Positions 1 to 6,456 of a stretch of 12,857 nucleotides of DNA are shown piece by piece. The stretch is from Hydrogenophaga sp. (GTDB lineage Bacteria; Pseudomonadota; Gammaproteobacteria; Burkholderiales; Burkholderiaceae), in contig JALOSH010000130.1 in the NCBI GenBank assembly GCA_025458545.1, forward strand, positions 1-12,857, given 5' to 3'. A program made the translations under genes and the position numbers. The notes beneath the pieces were generated by a model, which did not search any database, was not told the DNA's origin, and saw only the letters and a program-made list of their open reading frames with translations. Each line of letters opens with the position of its first letter. Within the stretch, counting starts at the first letter, position 1.

Positions 1-794
1 TGCAGGCTGGCGGCCTTGGTCTTCATGCCGCCCATGGGCATGGGCAGGTCGGTGTCGTCGATGCTGACGATGCCGCCTTGCGGGCGAACCAGCTCCACGG
101 CGGCGGCCCAATGCCGCATGTCGTTGAAGATGGCGACGTGGTGCACATGCTGGATGCCGAGCGCCCGCACCTGGTCCACCAGTGGCTCGCGGTGGTTGAC
201 CACATGGTTGGCGCCCAGCTCCTTCACCCAGGCGATGGTCTCGGGGCGCGAGGCGGTGGCAATCACCGTCAGCCCGGCGCGCTTGGCCAGCTGGATGCCG
301 ATCGAGCCCACGCCGCCGCTGGCGCCAATGATGAGAATGCTCTGGCCCTGGTTGCCTCCATCACGGCGGATGCGCAGGCGGTCAAAAAACGCTTCGTAGG
401 CGGTGATGGTGGTCAGCGGCAGGGCCGCTGCTTCCGCGTGCGACAGGCTGGCCGGCTTGTGGCCGACGATGCGCTCGTCCACCAACTGGTATTGCGCGTT
501 GGAGCCCGAGCGGGTGATGTCGCCCGCGTAGTACACCGGGTCGCCCGCCTTGAACAGCGTCACGTCCGGGCCCACCGCCTGCACCACGCCGCTGGCGTCC
601 CAGCCCAGCACGCGCGGTGTCGTTTCCACCTTGGGCTTGGGCGCGCGCACCTTGGTGTCCACCGGGTTCACCGCCACGGCGTGCACCGCCACCAGCAGGT
701 CGCGCCCCATCGGCTCGGGCAAAGGCAGCTCCACATCGATGAACGACTTGGGGTGGTCGATGGGCAGATAGTGGGTGAGGGCAACGGCTTTCAT
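1..794 (-). CDS. Zinc-independent alcohol dehydrogenase/quinone oxidoreductase family protein, 3' end cut off
   Basis: About 264 residues are visible; the family is usually about 340 residues, so the C-terminus lies beyond base 1. The protein starts MKAVALTHYLPIDHP at the ATG at 794. It shows the GroES-like N-terminal half (AVNPVDTKVR, residues 41-50; LGWDASGVV, about 63-71) and a Rossmann fold with the NAD(P)H-binding loop GASGGVGS at 157-164. The position that carries a catalytic zinc cysteine in true alcohol dehydrogenases is NPVDTK, so this looks like a zinc-free NADPH:quinone or enone reductase of the medium-chain superfamily; databases often call these zinc-binding alcohol dehydrogenase family protein. 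No strong ribosome binding site precedes the start. It is transcribed divergently from the LysR gene at 902, its likely regulator. The physiological substrate cannot be read from the sequence. Confidence 0.9.
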   Translation of the reverse strand, partial: MKAVALTHYLPIDHPKSFIDVELPLPEPMGRDLLVAVHAVAVNPVDTKVRAPKPKVETTPRVLGWDASGVVQAVGPDVTLFKAGDPVYYAGDITRSGSNAQYQLVDERIVGHKPASLSHAEAAALPLTTITAYEAFFDRLRIRRDGGNQGQSILIIGASGGVGSIGIQLAKRAGLTVIATASRPETIAWVKELGANHVVNHREPLVDQVRALGIQHVHHVAIFNDMRHWAAAVELVRPQGGIVSIDDTDLPMPMGGMKTKAASL

Positions 795-838
795 GGTCTG
801 GCGCAAAAGTGAGGGATTGGAACGGTGTTGGCACTGTA

Positions 839-853
839 TTTGTTCGAAACAAA
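839..853. promoter_or_regulatory. Inverted repeat in the divergent adh/lysR spacer
   Basis: TTTGTT-CGA-AACAAA is a perfect 6-base inverted repeat around a 3-base centre. It lies 45 bases upstream of the oxidoreductase start and 49 bases upstream of lysR. It contains T and A spaced in the T-N11-A manner typical of LysR binding sites, so it is a candidate operator or activation site. This is inferred from symmetry and position only. Confidence 0.4.
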
Positions 854-881
854 GCCCACTAGAACCCTCGAACAACAAACT

Positions 882-902
882 TTATTTGGATAATCCGAAT
901 AA
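882..902. promoter_or_regulatory. Near-perfect 21-base palindrome overlapping the lysR start codon
   Basis: The arms TTATTTGGAT (882-891) and ATCCGAATAA (893-902) match at 9 of 10 positions around a single central A. The AT-rich site stands out from the GC-rich surroundings, and its last base is the first base of the LysR start codon. Binding here by the LysR protein would block its own expression while leaving the divergent gene's upstream region in contact with the regulator, the usual LysR arrangement. The symmetry is seen directly; the role is inferred. Confidence 0.5.
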
Positions 903-1798
903 TGAACCTGATGGATGGTCTGAATCTCTTTGTGCGCATCGTCGAGCGCGGTGGCTTGGCCGCCGCCGGGCGCGACCTGGGCCTGTCGCCTGCCGTGGTG
1001 ACCGAACGCCTGGCCGGGCTGGAAGCGCACTACGGGGCGCGCCTGCTCACCCGCACCACGCGCGCGATCAGCCTCACCGACGAAGGCCGGCTGCTGCTGA
1101 CCGCAGCGCGGCAACTGGTGAGCGATGCGAGCGACATCGAATCCCGCATCCGCCTGGGGGTGGAACGAATCTCGGGCCCCATCAGGCTCAGTGCGCCGAT
1201 CGATCTGGGGCGCGGGCGGGTGAAAGAAGTCGTTGACCAACTCATCGAAACGCATCCGGACATCAGCGTTGAACTGGTGCTCAGCGACGGCTATGTCGAT
1301 CTCGTGGGCCAGGGCCTGGACCTGGCGGTGCGCTACGGCGACCTCAAAGACTCGTCGCTGCACGCCGTGCGCCTGGGGGACAACCGGCGCATCGTCTGCG
1401 CATCGCCCGCCTACCTGTCGCAACGCGGCACACCCGAGCGCCCGATTGATCTGCTGCACCACAACTGTTTGATCATGCGGTTTGGCCATGGCCTGGACCG
1501 CGAATGGCATTTTGTGGAGGCCGGGCGCCGCACCAGCCAGCTGGTGTCCGGCAACCGCGTGGCCAACGACGGCGCCCTGGTGCGAAACTGGTGTGTGCAG
1601 GGGTACGGCATTGCACTCAAGTCCCAATGGGACGTGAAAGACGATCTGGTCGCCGGGCGGCTGGTGGAACTGCTGGCGCCCTATGCGGCGCCCGCGACAT
1701 CGCTGCAAGTCCTCTACACCGGTGGCCGCTCGGTGCCCAAGCGGGTTCGCGCGCTCATCGACAGCCTGTCGGCTGCCTTCTCGGAAATCCCGCCATAA
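902..1798 (+). CDS. LysR-family transcriptional regulator
   Basis: 298 residues, the normal length for the family. The N-terminal winged helix-turn-helix is clear at about residues 4-63 (MDGLNLFVRIVERGGLAAAG, then SPAVVTERLAGLEAHYGARLL and the TRTTRAISLTDEG wing). A linker helix follows, then a periplasmic-binding-like effector domain from about residue 90 to the end (IRLSAPIDLGRG, VELVLSDGYVDLVGQGLDLAVRYG). It resembles the subgroup that regulates oxidoreductases, including the CrgA/DhcR-like proteins common in Burkholderiales. The first ATG at 902 is used; an in-frame ATG at 911 is an alternative, and neither has a good Shine-Dalgarno sequence. It is divergent from the oxidoreductase at 794, the most likely target. 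The effector is unknown. Confidence 0.92.
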   Translation: MNLMDGLNLFVRIVERGGLAAAGRDLGLSPAVVTERLAGLEAHYGARLLTRTTRAISLTDEGRLLLTAARQLVSDASDIESRIRLGVERISGPIRLSAPIDLGRGRVKEVVDQLIETHPDISVELVLSDGYVDLVGQGLDLAVRYGDLKDSSLHAVRLGDNRRIVCASPAYLSQRGTPERPIDLLHHNCLIMRFGHGLDREWHFVEAGRRTSQLVSGNRVANDGALVRNWCVQGYGIALKSQWDVKDDLVAGRLVELLAPYAAPATSLQVLYTGGRSVPKRVRALIDSLSAAFSEIPP

Positions 1799-2252
1799 GG
1801 CTGGGCTGTTCACCGGGTGCTGACTCGTCGTTCCTGTTGATTCGGCACTGTGAAGTCTTGAGCCGCGCAGCGAACGAGGCGACATTCGAACTGGCTCATG
1901 GCGCGCCGGTTTTTGCAGTGCGCCGGGGGTCGATCCCCCCGTTCACTGGACCGTGAGGATGGGGCTATTCAACTTGACGGGCCCGTGTCGGCCAGGAGCT
2001 GCAGTCCAATCCATTGAGACCAGGGTCGGGTGAAGGCTGGGTCCAGACAGTCGCGCCTGCCGATGTACCAGTTCGGCGATGCCTTTACCGGACATTCGCT
2101 GAACACGTTTCGAGAGGCTGTTCAATGCACCAAACCGGTCGGTTGATCGCAGCTCGTCAGCACATATTCCTGAGGTCACCACTTCACGTCTAGGACGTGT
2201 TGGAGTCCTCAGTCCGGAGGCTTCTGTACCGAGGCCCACCGCAAGGACTTGC
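1799..2252. other. 454-base convergent intergenic region, no recognised gene
   Basis: The region lies between the 3' ends of lysR (plus) and the otnC-like gene (minus). It holds short inverted repeats: GGGGG-TCGAT-CCCCC at 1925-1939, ACGGGCCCGT at 1977-1986 and a hairpin at 2185-2199. A 108-codon minus-strand frame (1943-2269) overlaps the end of the otnC-like gene. It has no recognisable domain, and its high Arg and Ser content gives no sign of selection, so it is not called as a gene. The composition is slightly less GC-rich than the flanking genes. It may be a decayed gene or element, but no transposase motif or terminal repeats are visible. Confidence 0.5.
2185..2199. terminator. Weak hairpin downstream of the operon's last gene
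   Basis: CACGTC-TAG-GACGTG forms a perfect 6-base stem with a 3-base loop, about 53 bases past the stop of the otnC-like gene. TGAGG at 2171-2175 and CCTCA at 2207-2211 could extend it as an outer stem. There is no T tract on either strand, so intrinsic termination is doubtful. It is listed because it is the only compact hairpin close to the end of the ten-gene operon. Confidence 0.2.
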
Positions 2253-2921
2253 TCACCAGGTGGCGCCAAACTGTTGACGCAGATCGTCGATTTGCTTTGG
2301 GTTCAAGGGCTCGGCACTGGTCAGCAGCCATAAGCGAGCGGTTTCTTCCAGCTCTTCCAGTACGGCGCTGGCCTGAGCAGGCGATCGGTGCCACACATTG
2401 GGCCCCAGCCGCGCCAGCATCACGGCGCGGATCGGTGTACCTGCAAGCTGCATTTCCGCGATGCGCTGCGCCACCCGATCACCCGCCGCCGGATCGCCCG
2501 GGCGGTGGTAGGGAATCAGCGGCACATGGCCGACCTTCATCACGAAATAGGGCGTGATGGGGGGCAGCAGATCGTCGCAGGCCGGATCCTCGGACGCCCG
2601 GCCTGGCCCGAGCGAAGCCGCCACCAGGTGGGTGGAGTGCGTGTGGATGATGCAATGCGCCTGCGGATCGGCGCCGTAGATGCGCCGATGCAGGTTCAGC
2701 GTCTTGGAAGCACGGTCGCCGTTCGTCTGCACGCCGTCCGCGTTCACCCGCGCCAGGCGGCTCGGGTCCAGAGTGCCCAGGCAGGCGTCGGTAGGGGTAA
2801 TCAGGTATCCGCCTTCAGGCAGGCGCACGCTGATGTTGCCCGCCGTGGCATGTACATAGCCGCGCTCGAACAGCGACGCGCCAACCCGGCAGATTTCTTC
2901 TCTCAATTCACTTTCGGTCAT
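2253..2921 (-). CDS. otnC: 3-oxo-tetronate 4-phosphate decarboxylase-like protein (class II aldolase/adducin fold)
   Basis: 222 residues, a typical length. OtnC decarboxylates 3-oxo-tetronate 4-phosphate to dihydroxyacetone phosphate after OtnK has phosphorylated the acid. Visible family features: the N-terminal ATAGNISVRLPEGG (25-38), TPTDACLG (42-49), the metal ligands in IIHTHSTH (H93, H95), LPPITPYFVMKVGHVPL and the C-terminal LEELEETARLWLL (188-200), all close to E. coli YgbL. Two canonical residues differ: the Glu of the SKE motif is Thr74 (SKTLNLH), and the His of the ANHGP motif is Leu172 (ARLGPNVWH). Activity may therefore be altered, or this may be a distinct subfamily. The ATG at 2921 overlaps the otnK stop by four bases (ATGA), which fixes the start and suggests coupled translation. 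It is the last gene of the operon. Confidence 0.85.
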   Translation of the reverse strand: MTESELREEICRVGASLFERGYVHATAGNISVRLPEGGYLITPTDACLGTLDPSRLARVNADGVQTNGDRASKTLNLHRRIYGADPQAHCIIHTHSTHLVAASLGPGRASEDPACDDLLPPITPYFVMKVGHVPLIPYHRPGDPAAGDRVAQRIAEMQLAGTPIRAVMLARLGPNVWHRSPAQASAVLEELEETARLWLLTSAEPLNPKQIDDLRQQFGATW

Positions 2922-4219
2922 GGCGCAGACGATAGCTGGGCAATGGCTTTGGTGAAGAAGTCGATGCTGCCGAAGTTGCCCGATTTCAGCGCCATGTGCA
3001 CCGGCTCGCCAGGGCACAGCGGTGTGTCGACCGAGGTCCAGGGCACACCAGGATCGATCTGTGGTCCGATAACCATGCGCTCTACGCCCAGGGCCTCCAC
3101 CACCGCACCCGAGGTTTCGCCGCCGGCCACCAACAGCTGGCGCACCCCGCGCTGCACCAGGCCGCTGGTGATGTGCGAAAGTGCGTGTTCCACAAGCTCA
3201 CTTGCGCGGGCCACACCCAGGCGTTCCTGAACCGCGCGCACAGCCGCTGGTTCGGCGGTGGCGTAAAACAGCACAGGTCCTGTGACCAACAGCGGTGTGG
3301 CCCATGACAGTGCCTTGTCGACCACGTCTTCGCCTGCGGCAATGGCCAGGGGATCGATGGCCAGGCTGGGCCGGCCGCTCTTCTGGAAGTGCAGCACCTG
3401 CGCGTTGGTGGCTACCGAGCAACTGCCTGAGACCACGGCTTGAAAACCCCGCGCGGGCGGCAGTGCATCGGCCCGAAGGCTATCAGTTCGTGCCTTCAGT
3501 TGCGACCAGTTCTGCGGCAGGCCGATGGCGATGCCCGAGCCAGCGGTGACCAACGGCATGCCCGCCAACGCCTGCCCGATGCGCATCAGGTCGCTGTTGT
3601 CGACCGCATCGACCACCGCCACCCCCACGCCCTCTGCCTGTAGCGTGGCAAAGCGTTCTCGAATCGCCTGTGGCCCGGCGGCCACCACGTCCTGCGTCAC
3701 CAGGCCGACCTTGCGCCGCGTCTGGGCCTGCATCACGCGCACCAAGTTGGCGTCGGCCATGGGTGTGAGCGGGTGATTGCGCATACCGCTGTCGGACAGC
3801 AGCACGTCACCCACGAACAGGTGACCCTTGAACACCGTGCGCAGGTTCACAGGGAAGGCCGGACAGGCGATGGTGAAACCTTTACCCGGGCCGTGCAGGG
3901 CATCTAGCAGCGCTTCGGTGACCGGGCCAATGTTGCCTTCGGCTGTGGAGTCGAACGTGGAGCAGTACTTGAAATAGATCTGCTGCGCGCCTTGCGCCTG
4001 GAGCCAACGCAGCGCGGACAGCGACTGTTCAACGGCCTCGGCCGCTGGCACGGTGCGCGACTTGAGCGCCACCACGATGGCGTCGGCCTGCACCACAGCG
4101 CTGCCGCCGGGCACGCCGATGGTCTGCACGCAGCGCATACCGGCGCGCACCAGGTTGTTGGCCAGATCGGTGGCGCCAGTGAAGTCGTCGGCGATGGCGC
4201 CCAGAAGCAGCTTGCTCAT
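2918..4219 (-). CDS. otnK: 3-oxo-tetronate kinase (four-carbon acid sugar kinase, DUF1537)
   Basis: 433 residues, the usual size. The family phosphorylates C4 of 3-oxo-tetronate (or related acid sugars) with ATP. The N-terminal substrate domain opens with LLGAIADDFTGATDLANNLV (D11, D12), the hallmark of the family, and includes KYCSTFDSTAEGNIGPVTEAL and the ACPAFPVNLRTVFKGHLFVG stretch. The C-terminal nucleotide-binding domain carries VVSGSCSVATNAQV, the glycine-rich VAGGETSGAVVEALG and KSGNFGSIDFF near the end. DUF1537 proteins also act on D-threonate, D-erythronate and 3-oxo-isoapionate; pairing with an OtnC-like protein favours the 3-oxo-tetronate type. It sits 16 bases after the ABM-fold gene and overlaps the otnC-like gene by ATGA. 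The exact substrate is inferred. Confidence 0.93.
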   Translation of the reverse strand: MSKLLLGAIADDFTGATDLANNLVRAGMRCVQTIGVPGGSAVVQADAIVVALKSRTVPAAEAVEQSLSALRWLQAQGAQQIYFKYCSTFDSTAEGNIGPVTEALLDALHGPGKGFTIACPAFPVNLRTVFKGHLFVGDVLLSDSGMRNHPLTPMADANLVRVMQAQTRRKVGLVTQDVVAAGPQAIRERFATLQAEGVGVAVVDAVDNSDLMRIGQALAGMPLVTAGSGIAIGLPQNWSQLKARTDSLRADALPPARGFQAVVSGSCSVATNAQVLHFQKSGRPSLAIDPLAIAAGEDVVDKALSWATPLLVTGPVLFYATAEPAAVRAVQERLGVARASELVEHALSHITSGLVQRGVRQLLVAGGETSGAVVEALGVERMVIGPQIDPGVPWTSVDTPLCPGEPVHMALKSGNFGSIDFFTKAIAQLSSAP

Positions 4220-4235
4220 CTTTGTGCCATTTCTC

Positions 4236-4526
4236 TCAAGGCTGCACCCGTGTCATGGTTCTGACCTTTTTGCTGTCGACCCACGGAGTCGTCAACGCGT
4301 TCATGGACAGAAAGTGGGCCGATCGCAGATGCACCTGAAACGCTGCCTCGTCGTCGTACAACTCATACAGGAGAAACAGCGAAGGATCGGCCAGATCCCG
4401 GCACACATCGAATTGGTGGCAGCCCGCTTCGTGTTTCACCGACAGGCGTGCGTTCTCAACGATGGCTTGGTGAAAGGCCTGAACGTGGGCGGGCCGGATG
4501 TGAAACTCAACGACGACGGTGTACAT
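4236..4526 (-). CDS. Small ABM-fold protein, LsrG-like
   Basis: 96 residues forming one antibiotic-biosynthesis-monooxygenase (dimeric alpha/beta barrel) domain. MYTVVVEFHIRP is the first strand, GCHQFDVCRD (35-44) the central strand and FLLYELYDDEAAFQVHLRS (51-69) the strand and helix with the conserved His66. Members are annotated as putative quinol monooxygenases, but E. coli LsrG, of the same length and closely similar layout, is an isomerase of a phosphorylated dicarbonyl sugar derivative. Its place directly before otnK suggests a role in the acid-sugar pathway, perhaps carbonyl migration or removal of a reactive by-product. That is inference. The gap to dctM is 30 bases and to otnK 16 bases. 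No clear Shine-Dalgarno sequence precedes the ATG. Confidence 0.85.
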   Translation of the reverse strand: MYTVVVEFHIRPAHVQAFHQAIVENARLSVKHEAGCHQFDVCRDLADPSLFLLYELYDDEAAFQVHLRSAHFLSMNALTTPWVDSKKVRTMTRVQP

Positions 4527-4556
4527 GGTGGTGGGTGATTTGCGGTAGGGCGGCGC

Positions 4557-5840
4557 TCAGCGGAGCAGCCAGACCGGGAGCATCGGAAGCGCCGGCACGT
4601 AGGTGATCAGCACCAGCACCAGGACCGACACAAGGAACAAAGGCATCAGCGCACGGGAGATGGCGCCCATGCCCACCTGACCGATCTTGGCCGCCACGAA
4701 CAGGGTGCCCCCCACTGGCGGCGTGTACAGGCCAATGGCCAGATTGCAGGTCATCACCAGGCCCAGATGCACCGGGTCAATGCCGTACACAAGCGCCAAG
4801 GGAACAAACAGCGGCGCGGTCAAAACCAGCGCTGGCAACGGCTCCAGAAAGATGCCCAGGATCAGCAGGAAGATGTTGATCAACAGGAAGAAGGTCCAGT
4901 GGTTGTCGGCCACGGTCTGCACCCATTCCGTCATCACCATGGGCACCTGTTCCACCGTGATGACCCAGGCCAGTGCCGCTGTGGCTCCCACCACCGCCAT
5001 GACCACCGCGCTGGTCAGAAAGGCGCTGTACAGCAGGCTCGGCAGGTCGCGCCAGCCGATCGACCGGTACCACACCATCGCCACTAGCAGCCCATACACC
5101 ACGGCCACCACAGCCGACTCTGTGGGCGTGAAAAATCCGCTCCAGATCCCGCCAAGGATGATCGCTGGCATGAGCAGTGCCGGAAATGCGTCCCTGAAAG
5201 ATGTCCAGATTTCAGCACCCGAGGCGCGTTGACCACCGCGGTCACAACCGGTCTTGAGACCGTACCACACACACACCAGCATCAACCCCGCGCCGAAGAG
5301 AAAGGCCGGCACGATGCCCGAGAGAAACAGGTCGCGCACCGAGACGCCAGCGATGTAGCCGAACACCAGCAAGGGAATCGACGGCGGCATGATGATGGCC
5401 AGCGTGCCAGCCGCAGCAACCAGCGCCGAAGCGAAGGCCGCTGAATAGCCTTGCCGGGTCAACGCAGGGATCATCACCGTGCCGATCGCTGCGGCGCCGG
5501 CAATCGCCGATCCGGACACGCCGCCAAACAGCAGGCAGGACGCGACCGTCACGATGCCCAGACCACCTGGCAGCGAGCCAAACAAGCTTCGAGCGAAGCG
5601 GATGATGCGTTCGCCCACGCCACCGCGCGAGAACAGCTCCCCGGCCACAATGAACAGCGGAACCGCAATGAGGATGAAGGGCTCGACGCCGCCAATGTAG
5701 GTCAGGAAGATCGTTTCGAGCGGATGACTGAGGTCAAAAGACCAGATCGTCAGCACGGTGGTGCCCAGAATGGACCACACGACGGGCAAGCCCGCCAGCG
5801 CCAGACCAAAGAAGACGAGGAAGATGAATATCAAAACCAT
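4557..5840 (-). CDS. dctM: TRAP transporter large permease (DctM family)
   Basis: 427 residues, the standard length. It is the ion-driven translocation subunit of a tripartite ATP-independent periplasmic transporter in the inner membrane. The chain is a series of about 11-12 hydrophobic segments, starting VLIFIFLVFFGLALAGLPVV. Diagnostic DctM stretches include LFGGVSGSAIAGAAAIGTVM, LVAAAGTLAIIMPPSIPLLV, FTPTESAVVAVVYGLLVAMV, LLILGIFLEPLPALVLTAPL and NLAIGLYTPPVGGTLFVA. The start is 12 bases after the dctQ stop. With DctQ and DctP it forms one transporter, and the neighbouring acid-sugar enzymes suggest the cargo is a sugar acid. No truncation is visible. Confidence 0.96.
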   Translation of the reverse strand: MVLIFIFLVFFGLALAGLPVVWSILGTTVLTIWSFDLSHPLETIFLTYIGGVEPFILIAVPLFIVAGELFSRGGVGERIIRFARSLFGSLPGGLGIVTVASCLLFGGVSGSAIAGAAAIGTVMIPALTRQGYSAAFASALVAAAGTLAIIMPPSIPLLVFGYIAGVSVRDLFLSGIVPAFLFGAGLMLVCVWYGLKTGCDRGGQRASGAEIWTSFRDAFPALLMPAIILGGIWSGFFTPTESAVVAVVYGLLVAMVWYRSIGWRDLPSLLYSAFLTSAVVMAVVGATAALAWVITVEQVPMVMTEWVQTVADNHWTFFLLINIFLLILGIFLEPLPALVLTAPLFVPLALVYGIDPVHLGLVMTCNLAIGLYTPPVGGTLFVAAKIGQVGMGAISRALMPLFLVSVLVLVLITYVPALPMLPVWLLR

Positions 5841-5852
5841 GGGGAGCGTTCT

Positions 5853-6443
5853 TCAGGCGGTGTTGACGCCACTGAGGGCATAACGTTGTTGTCGGGGTTT
5901 GCCACGGCCGATCTGGAACAGGTCCCAGACCACGAAGACCAGCGCGATCGCAGAGGAAACCGGCAAGGACAGGTACTGAACCGCCAGGGGCCACCCGGTG
6001 ACGGTCATTTCACTCCCCCAGCCTGCGCCAGCGGCCACGCCGCCTTTCCACACCAGGAGAAACAGCAGGCCCGCCACCGCGAGCTGGACCAGGCCATCGG
6101 CCAGCAAGCGCGGCCGGGGTTCTGGCACCAGGTCGATCAGCTCGGACACCGCCATGTGCGCATTGCGTTGCACGGCGGCCGCGACCCCCAGGAACGTGGT
6201 CCACACCATCACCAGTTCACCAAACTCGGTGGTCCAGGCGATGTCCTTGTCAAAGGCGTGCAGCACCACGTTGCTGAACACCACCACCACCAGTGCGATG
6301 TCCTTGTCAAAGGCGTGCAGCACCACGTTGCTGAACACCACCACCACCAGTGCTGCACCCAGCACGACGATGGCGGTGTCGACGAAGGCGCCCAGCCAGC
6401 GCAAAGGCTTGGGTGCGTCAGGTCCTGTGGGTAGCAGACTCAT
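5853..6443 (-). CDS. dctQ: TRAP transporter small permease (DctQ family) with a duplicated segment
   Basis: 196 residues from the ATG at 6443. A GTG at 6458 that overlaps the dctP stop (GTGA) would add five residues; the ATG is preferred because GAGG lies nine bases before it. Normal family features are FSNVVLHAFDKDIAWTTEFG, the ELVMVWTTFLGVAAAVQRNA segment (76-95), and two later membrane segments (about 116-132 and 156-177). The oddity is that residues 31-49 (ALVVVVFSNVVLHAFDKDI) are repeated exactly at 50-68, encoded by a 57-base tandem duplication. Without it the protein would be 177 residues, close to normal. The extra copy adds a hydrophobic stretch plus a DKD charge cluster to the first membrane helix and may change topology. 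DctQ normally docks to DctM in the inner membrane. Confidence 0.93.
   Translation of the reverse strand: MSLLPTGPDAPKPLRWLGAFVDTAIVVLGAALVVVVFSNVVLHAFDKDIALVVVVFSNVVLHAFDKDIAWTTEFGELVMVWTTFLGVAAAVQRNAHMAVSELIDLVPEPRPRLLADGLVQLAVAGLLFLLVWKGGVAAGAGWGSEMTVTGWPLAVQYLSLPVSSAIALVFVVWDLFQIGRGKPRQQRYALSGVNTA
6238..6353. repeat. Perfect 57-base tandem direct duplication inside dctQ
   Basis: Copy one is 6238-6294 and copy two 6295-6351. Identity at an offset of 57 runs for 59 bases (6238-6296 against 6295-6353) with no mismatch, then ends at 6237/6294 and 6297/6354. As 57 is a multiple of three, the frame is kept and 19 residues are duplicated. Each copy holds a CACCACCACCACC run that could help slippage. 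Complete identity implies a recent event or an assembly artefact. Confidence 0.97.
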
Positions 6444-6452
6444 GCTGACAGA

Positions 6453-6456
6453 CCTC
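6453..6456 (-). promoter_or_regulatory. Shine-Dalgarno sequence deciding the dctQ start
   Basis: On the minus strand GAGG is followed nine bases later by ATG at 6443. The alternative GTG at 6458 has no purine-rich motif upstream. The site overlaps the end of dctP, consistent with coupled translation of the two genes. Confidence 0.5.

Noticed and set aside
791..1885. Long minus-strand open frame (364 codons) opposite lysR
   Set aside because: It is antisense to a clear LysR protein, has no domain of its own and is rich in His, Gln and Arg, as expected for a shadow frame in GC-rich DNA.
1799..2252. Insertion sequence or attachment site remnant
   Set aside because: No transposase motif, terminal inverted repeats, target duplication or tRNA gene could be seen.
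6238..6353. Two-unit repeat considered as a CRISPR or satellite seed
   Set aside because: There are only two contiguous copies with no spacer, and they lie inside a coding gene.
5451..6434. Plus-strand open frame of 327 codons with internal repeat HHVAEHHHHQCDVLVKGVQ
   Set aside because: It is the antisense of dctM and dctQ, and its repeat is only the reverse reading of the dctQ duplication.
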